Source: Zanthoxylum bungeanum
Taxonomy: Eukaryota; Streptophyta; Magnoliopsida; Sapindales; Rutaceae
Direction: 5' to 3'
Assembly: GCA_019454045.1 (NCBI GenBank)
Contig: SKCR01007815.1
Location: forward strand, 124,001-188,000
DNA length: 64,000 nucleotides
Below the pieces are notes generated by a model, which worked only from the letters and a program-made list of their open reading frames with translations, did not search any database and was not told the DNA's origin. Shown here piece by piece: positions 59,311 to 64,000 of the stretch; positions within the stretch are counted from its first letter, which is position 1, and each line of letters starts with the position of its first letter. The translations under genes and the position numbers were made by a program.

Positions 59311-59900
59311 TAGGGTAGGTCAGTTCACCAGATACATCTAGAGTCCTTATCCTCTCGGAATCCAAACTTGATATTGACCCAAAATGGACACCATCCGTAG
59401 GGGGACGAAAACAAATTTGTCTCGAGATACCTTTTGAATCTCATGTTTTCAGACTAATAACGAAGATCGCTGGATATACTGTTGTATATTCCTCTCTCAC
59501 TCACTATTTTAAAATAAAGATTTCTATTTTAAAATATCTAATATTTTAATTTACTAGTGTGAATAAATTTATGGCTGCTAAATCATAACTCTTATTTATA
59601 CTACGTAGGGTAGGTCAGTTCACCAGATACATCTAGAGTCTCTATCCTCTCGGAATCTAAACTTGATATCGTCCCAAAATGGACACCATCCGTAGGGGGA
59701 CGAAAATAAAGCCGTATCGAGACGCCTTTTGAATCTCACATTTTTGGACTAACAACGAAGATTGCGGGATATACTGTCGTATATCCCTTTCCCACTCACT
59801 ATTTTAAAATAAAGGTTTCTATTTTAAAATATCTAATATTTTAATTTACTAGTGTGAATAAATTTATGGCGGCTAAATCATAACTCTTATTTACACTAGT
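59311..59900. repeat. 295-bp tandem duplication in K LTR
   Basis: TAGGGTAGGTCAGTTCACCA starts both units, at 59311 and 59606. The units stay collinear to about 59900 (CTTATTTATACTA / CTTATTTACACTA) with around ten percent differences by eye. It postdates the LTR sequence but is not recent. Confidence 0.88.
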
Positions 59901-60135
59901 TTACTATTAGTGACCTCACTAATTTTAACTCTTAAATTTTTAACTCACTAATATCCATTAGTCTCTACTATTTATCTTACTCAATTAAACTAATTTAATT
60001 GAGGTAGTTTTAGTGACCTATTATATTTTAACTCTTAAATTATTAGAACACTAACAAGTTTAAAATTTTATAATTCTAAAGTGGTCAAAATTTAATTAAA
60101 CCATTTTATTAATCTAAATGCGTTATAAAATCCAA

Positions 60136-60228
60136 TGGTACGTGGAGTTGTATCCCGAGTGCAGACCACATTACCGTCCATTCGGAATCGGCTATGGAAT
60201 TTACGTTTGGGTTTCCATCCTATATACC
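60136..60228 (+). other. Conserved open block, copy 3 (K LTR)
   Basis: Plus-strand reading WYVELYPECRPHYRPFGIGY then GIYVWVSILYT. Matches the blocks in both E LTRs, although K and E LTRs otherwise look unrelated by eye. An upstream ATG at 60118 gives a 60-codon frame; I would not call it a gene. Confidence 0.6.
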
Positions 60229-60300
60229 AATGGAATTCATGATGCATTTATTAAGCCCATTATTTTAAAATTTCCAATTTTAAATTATAAAACCAATTAA

Positions 60301-60957
60301 TCTAATTAATCGTTTTCCATGCATACCATACTCCAATTTAACCATTTAAATTACATAAAATCATATTTATGTCTAGAATATTTATGCATCTAAGGCATGT
60401 TATGGCATGTAAAAATGTAAGAGTAGGCACCCTAAACTATATGACATGTTATCCAAATATTTCAAATTAAACAAACATATAACATAAAAAATATTTTGCA
60501 TTAATCGGGCTCTTATTTTTCCTATACTAATCTAATTAGTATATAAAAAAAAATTCCCAAGGCATCCCTTGGTCTTCAAATCTCGCTACAAGGTGGTGTT
60601 GGCTCCTTTTGCGACTTTGGTGCTCCAAATTACAAAAAATAATAAAATTTTACATTGGAAAATTAAATTACAATATTTGTAAAGAATGATCTTATGGCCT
60701 TACATCCCAAAACAAAAACCAACATAAGATAAGAGTCGGAAAAATTTACGACCAATGTGAAAATTCATTCATCACATGAATCAACAAAAACTACTCATCT
60801 CATGAATATTATATTGTGCCTACTCATCTAAACATGCATATTATTATTTATAACTCATATAAAAAAAAGTAACTTTAAATGAAAAAGAAAATGGCTAAGA
60901 ACACTTTTCAACATTAGAAGGGATTCGAGGACGAATCCTATTTAAGGGGGGATAATT
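60301..60957 (+). other. Unassigned stretch ending in a gypsy PPT
   Basis: AT-rich, no coding frame. The last part, GATTCGAGGACGAATCC then TTTAAGGGGGGATAA (about 60922-60955), is the usual end of chromovirus pol plus polypurine tract just before a TGTAACACCC-type LTR. Upstream pol is missing. Confidence 0.5.
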
Positions 60958-61792
60958 TATAACACCCGGTAATCCCGGCTACTGATATGTTACCAGGGGC
61001 TGACGACCATTACGGTATCAGAGGCTAGATACATGACGAAAATCATGTTTAAATATGTATGTGTTCACGGAAGGACTTTTTGGACATTTGGCAAGTTTCT
61101 TGCAGTTCTGATGCGGAACTTAGCTTAAGTTCTAATTTGAACAGCCTTTAGTATTTAAGATATAACATTTTCATAAGATCTCTAATTTTTATGAACTTTA
61201 TATCATCGGAAAGCTAAGATCGAGACCTAAATTTTCACGTTGGACATTTTTCCAAATTCGAATCAGAAATAGGTCAACAATCGTGATTTATGTGGCTGCT
61301 ACAATAAATTTCAAGTGAAATCTAGAAAGGGTGATGTGGCACAATCTTGGCCACCCATTTCATTAAAAAAAATTAGTCATCTTTTTCCTATAAATAGGGA
61401 ACTATTCATTCATCCATTTAGAAGTAAAAAAACATGAGCTTGGGAATAAGGGAAAATCTTCAAAATTTTATCCACTTCCATGGAAATAATGAAGGAATGG
61501 TGATGAGTTCTCAAGTTTTCTTGGCCAAGTAAGCTTCATTTCTTCTTCTATCTTCTCAATCTTCAATTTTGAACAAAGAATATAAAGCCCCAAATTCGCA
61601 CCTTATAAACCCTAGGATTTGGAAAAGCTAAATTGGATTTAATTGAGTTGCCAACATGTATTTTGGAAAGTATCATGATGCTATTATTGTGGATTGAGGC
61701 TTTTGTCTATGTGAATGTGTCGGGGGGGAATGAATGTATTTCTTGTGTGTTGTTATTGATCAATTGGTATATAGAAGTTGGGAAATGAATAT
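60958..61792 (+). mobile_element. Chromovirus-like 3' LTR (element L), truncated
   Basis: It starts TATAACACCCGGTAATCCCG right after the PPT (the canonical start would be TGTAACACCC). It includes CCTATAAATAGGG near 61389, a likely promoter, and ends where a plus-strand E LTR starts at 61793. Superfamily placement rests on the PPT and LTR start wording only. Confidence 0.6.
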
Positions 61793-62653
61793 TGTAGACA
61801 TTGCATTTTTGCATGACCCTGATGATGAGCCTCGTATGGAGGCACTACCTGAAAAGTTACGGAAGTTGTGAAAAACGAATGCTGGAAGGAAGGAAAACCT
61901 CCAAAATTAGCCCCTCATCGGATTCAGACTCACTATCCAGCCTCTGTTCAACCATCTCAGCCCCTTAGCTTCTGACCTCATAGCCTGCTCCCACAGCCTC
62001 TGCTCATTATATTCAATCCATGTCGCGTCAGTCCATTATCCTCAGCCCCAGCCTCAGCCCATCAGCCCCAGCCTAGGACCGCATAGCCCTTGCTCCATCC
62101 AGCACCTGATTCGTCAGTCCATTATGCCATTGCACCTTTCAACTTCAGCACATCCACCCTCTGACCAAGCAGCCCATGCATAATCTTCCCAAATACGATA
62201 AAATCTCCTTAGTTATGAGAGCATCAACACTTTCCAATTTAATGAGATTTTTGGGATCTCATCCTTACCAATTTAACAAGATTTGAGATCTCCTCATCAC
62301 CAAATTTATAAGATTTTATTCCCAAAATAATTTGATAATATATTTCCCAAATAAACATGATTTGTTTCCCTATTTGGAGATCCCTTCAAATCATTATAAA
62401 AGGGACCAAGTCATCACCAAAGGGGATGGGCTCTTTTCTTCTTCTTTTGAGGCAACACCAACATCTTCATCATCAGTTGGCAGCCCTTTCATTCAACACC
62501 TCCACCACCTGCTTGCACTTTCAAACCAAGAAAGAGATATTGAGTGACATGAGAGCAAGAACCTGATAACAAAGAAAGGGAAGAGGACCGGTAAAAAAAA
62601 GGAAAAAAACGAAAACAAAAAAAAGGAGAAATAATAAAAAACTAAGCGGCGGC
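61793..62653 (+). mobile_element. Element E-family LTR (plus strand), cut by D-type LTR
   Basis: It starts TGTAGACATTGCATTTTTGC, then GATGATGAGCCTCGTATGGA, matching the minus strand of 42080-42134 and onward. It includes CATTATAAAAGGGACC (about 62392-62407), a TATA region that corresponds to 22570-22590 on the minus strand. It breaks at 62653, where a D-type LTR begins. Confidence 0.82.
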
Positions 62654-64000
62654 TGATGAGTGGTATTTATATCACTATTTCCCACTCATTTAACTTAATA
62701 TTTTGTATAGTTTCTTGAGTTTTATGAACGTTTTGATGTGTTTTATTGTTATTTTGCAGATAAATAAAGTTTGGACAGCACTGGAGGCAATTTGGGGCAA
62801 AACCGGACAAAAATGCGTCAACCGGGTTATTTTCATCTTCTGCGCGTCGCGACTCTGAATCACAGCGCGCCGCGACGCCCAGCGTGTGCCGGTTCTGCTA
62901 AAATGCGCCATGGTCAACGGGTCAACAATTTGAAAAGTTTGACTTTGCTAAAATGCGCCGTGCCACGTGTCACCATCACATCCCATCTGCTAACATGCGC
63001 CGTGACACGTGTCAACATCATATGCTGCCGACACTCTGACATGACACGTGTCGCCTCGTCATCAGCCATGTCAGCGGTCAACGAGTCAACCTTGCCACGT
63101 GTCATGCCACATCATCGTCCACGTCAGCAGGTCAACCGAGTCAACTTGCCACGTCAGCCTCAGCCAATCAGAGCATGACACGTGTCGCCACGTGTCGCAA
63201 TCCTATTGTGCCGACAAATGCAACACACGCCTACGCCACGTCAGCGCCACGTCATCGATGACGTCATCACAATAATTGAGAATTAGCCGCCTTGACACGT
63301 GTCGCGTGTACAGTCAGCCGCCTTGATGACGTGTCGTCTCCTCAGCGTGCCACGTCGACGAATCCAGCGTCGCGACGCTGAGATCCTTGGCGTCGCGACG
63401 CTGGAATAGTGAAAAATCTGCCTATAAATTCAGCGCGAAATTTCAGAATTTTATATACCTTTTCTCTCTCTTGATTTCTCTCTCTAGAGAGAGTTTCTCT
63501 CTCTAGAATTTTTATTTTTTTTAGTTTTTAATTTTTAGTTTTGTAATTTATTTTAATTACTTTTTGTAATAATAGTAATTTAATTTTTACTTTTTACTTT
63601 TTACAGTTTTTACTATTCACCATGTTGAAGTAACTTTTTCAGCTAGGGTGAAAGGTAATTCTTCTACTATTGCTATTTAGATTAATCTCCCTTAAAAATA
63701 ATATATTCACTATTTAAAATATTGACTTAATAAGGAATACCGCTATATTGGTCGGTTGGTAATTTAATTTTAATCTGGTTTAAACCTGACTAATCACGGA
63801 TACCGCCAGAATGGTCGGTTGGTAATATTATCACAAGTTTATATATTATTTTATGGGAGATATCTAAATTAGTAGTAGTAAAAGTAATTCCTTTTACCTT
63901 AGCATTTTATTTTATTGTAATTTACTTTTCAGCATTTTTACTTTATGTCTTTTATGTTTTTACTAGTCCTAATTATGTGTTAGTTAATTAGAGGTTGTGA
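62654..64000 (+). mobile_element. Diverged D-type LTR, running off the window
   Basis: TGATGAGTGGTATTTATATC start; about seven CACGTG hexamers; GCGTCGCGACGC palindromes near 63368-63405; TATA box CCTATAAATTCAGC near 63420; then the CT-rich leader and GGTCGGTTGGTAAT repeats (63751-63830) as in D LTR1. It is clearly more diverged than the three D LTRs are from each other. Whether it carries a LOG gene lies beyond the window. Confidence 0.85.

Larger units (their letters stand above)
58970..60300 (-). mobile_element. Gypsy K 5' LTR (minus strand, right end uncertain)
   Basis: The inner end is the plus-strand start TGTTGCGAGATTATCG directly after the PBS. The LTR includes a 295-bp tandem duplication (59311-59900) and the open block shared with E (60136-60228). 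I could not fix the outer end, and 60300 is a conservative limit. Confidence 0.6.

Noticed and set aside
60118..60300. Small gene with ATG at 60118
   Set aside because: The frame includes the block shared with E LTRs but the ATG and C-terminus are not shared. No promoter or codon evidence; kept as a conserved block only.

Overview
This window looks like plant (eudicot-type) repeat-rich nuclear DNA. It is almost wholly AT-rich LTR retrotransposon sequence, nested and broken, with no recognisable single-copy host gene with exons, no rRNA or tRNA gene and no bacterial-type operon. The species cannot be named from the sequence. I delimited the elements by hand from LTR ends (TG...CA), polypurine tracts, primer-binding sites, target-site duplications and translated motifs. 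I use these labels: A, B, C, G, H are Ty1/copia-type; D, E, F, K, L are Ty3/gypsy-type or gypsy-derived; J is a solo LTR of the B family.

Layout: 1-461, minus-strand LTR of the B family; 469-714, 52-bp minisatellite; 1326-5980, decayed copia A (gag to RNase H) whose 3' LTR is cut by B; 5981-16308, copia B with two long LTRs and an integrase-RT-RNase H frame broken only by stop codons, its gag/protease end replaced by a minus-strand C LTR (8588-10636); 16416-16599, a Mutator-like MITE with 9-bp target duplication; 17268-18193, an LTR with copia-type PBS (H); 18370-21056, minus-strand copia G remnant; 21057-42134, non-coding minus-strand element E. The left LTR of E is split by D (22821-35766). 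D is an LTR-internal-LTR-internal-LTR array flanked by one 5-bp duplication (CATGG). 42135-46023 holds the 3' part of a minus-strand gypsy-like element (F), interrupted by solo LTR J (43233-45781, TSD CTACC). 46024-58969 is a mosaic of C-family LTRs, a decayed copia (C) and two minus-strand gypsy fragments (K1, K2). 58970-60300 is the K 5' LTR with a tRNA-Asp-like PBS. 60958-61792 is a chromovirus-like LTR (L), 61793-62653 a plus-strand E LTR, and 62654-64000 a diverged D-type LTR running off the end.

The standout is element D. It carries no protease, RT or integrase but has a tRNA-Asp-type PBS, a gag-like frame and, where an extra 3' ORF would sit, an intact intronless 217-codon frame that reads as a LONELY GUY (LOG) cytokinin-activating phosphoribohydrolase. 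A second copy in the second internal unit is decayed. The D LTRs carry 6-9 CACGTG G-boxes in U3 and a GC-rich palindrome just upstream of the TATA box. The 13-mer around that TATA box also occurs just upstream of both LOG frames. I infer a retrotransposon that captured a host hormone gene; whether it is expressed or active cannot be seen here.

Other cross-family signals are: a ~95-bp open block shared by the E and K LTRs, a 52-bp minisatellite shared by the left end of the window and the right E LTR, and non-coding 3' modules shared among D, E and F. Most genes here are dead. The meaningful relations are nesting order, non-autonomous parasitism and module exchange.
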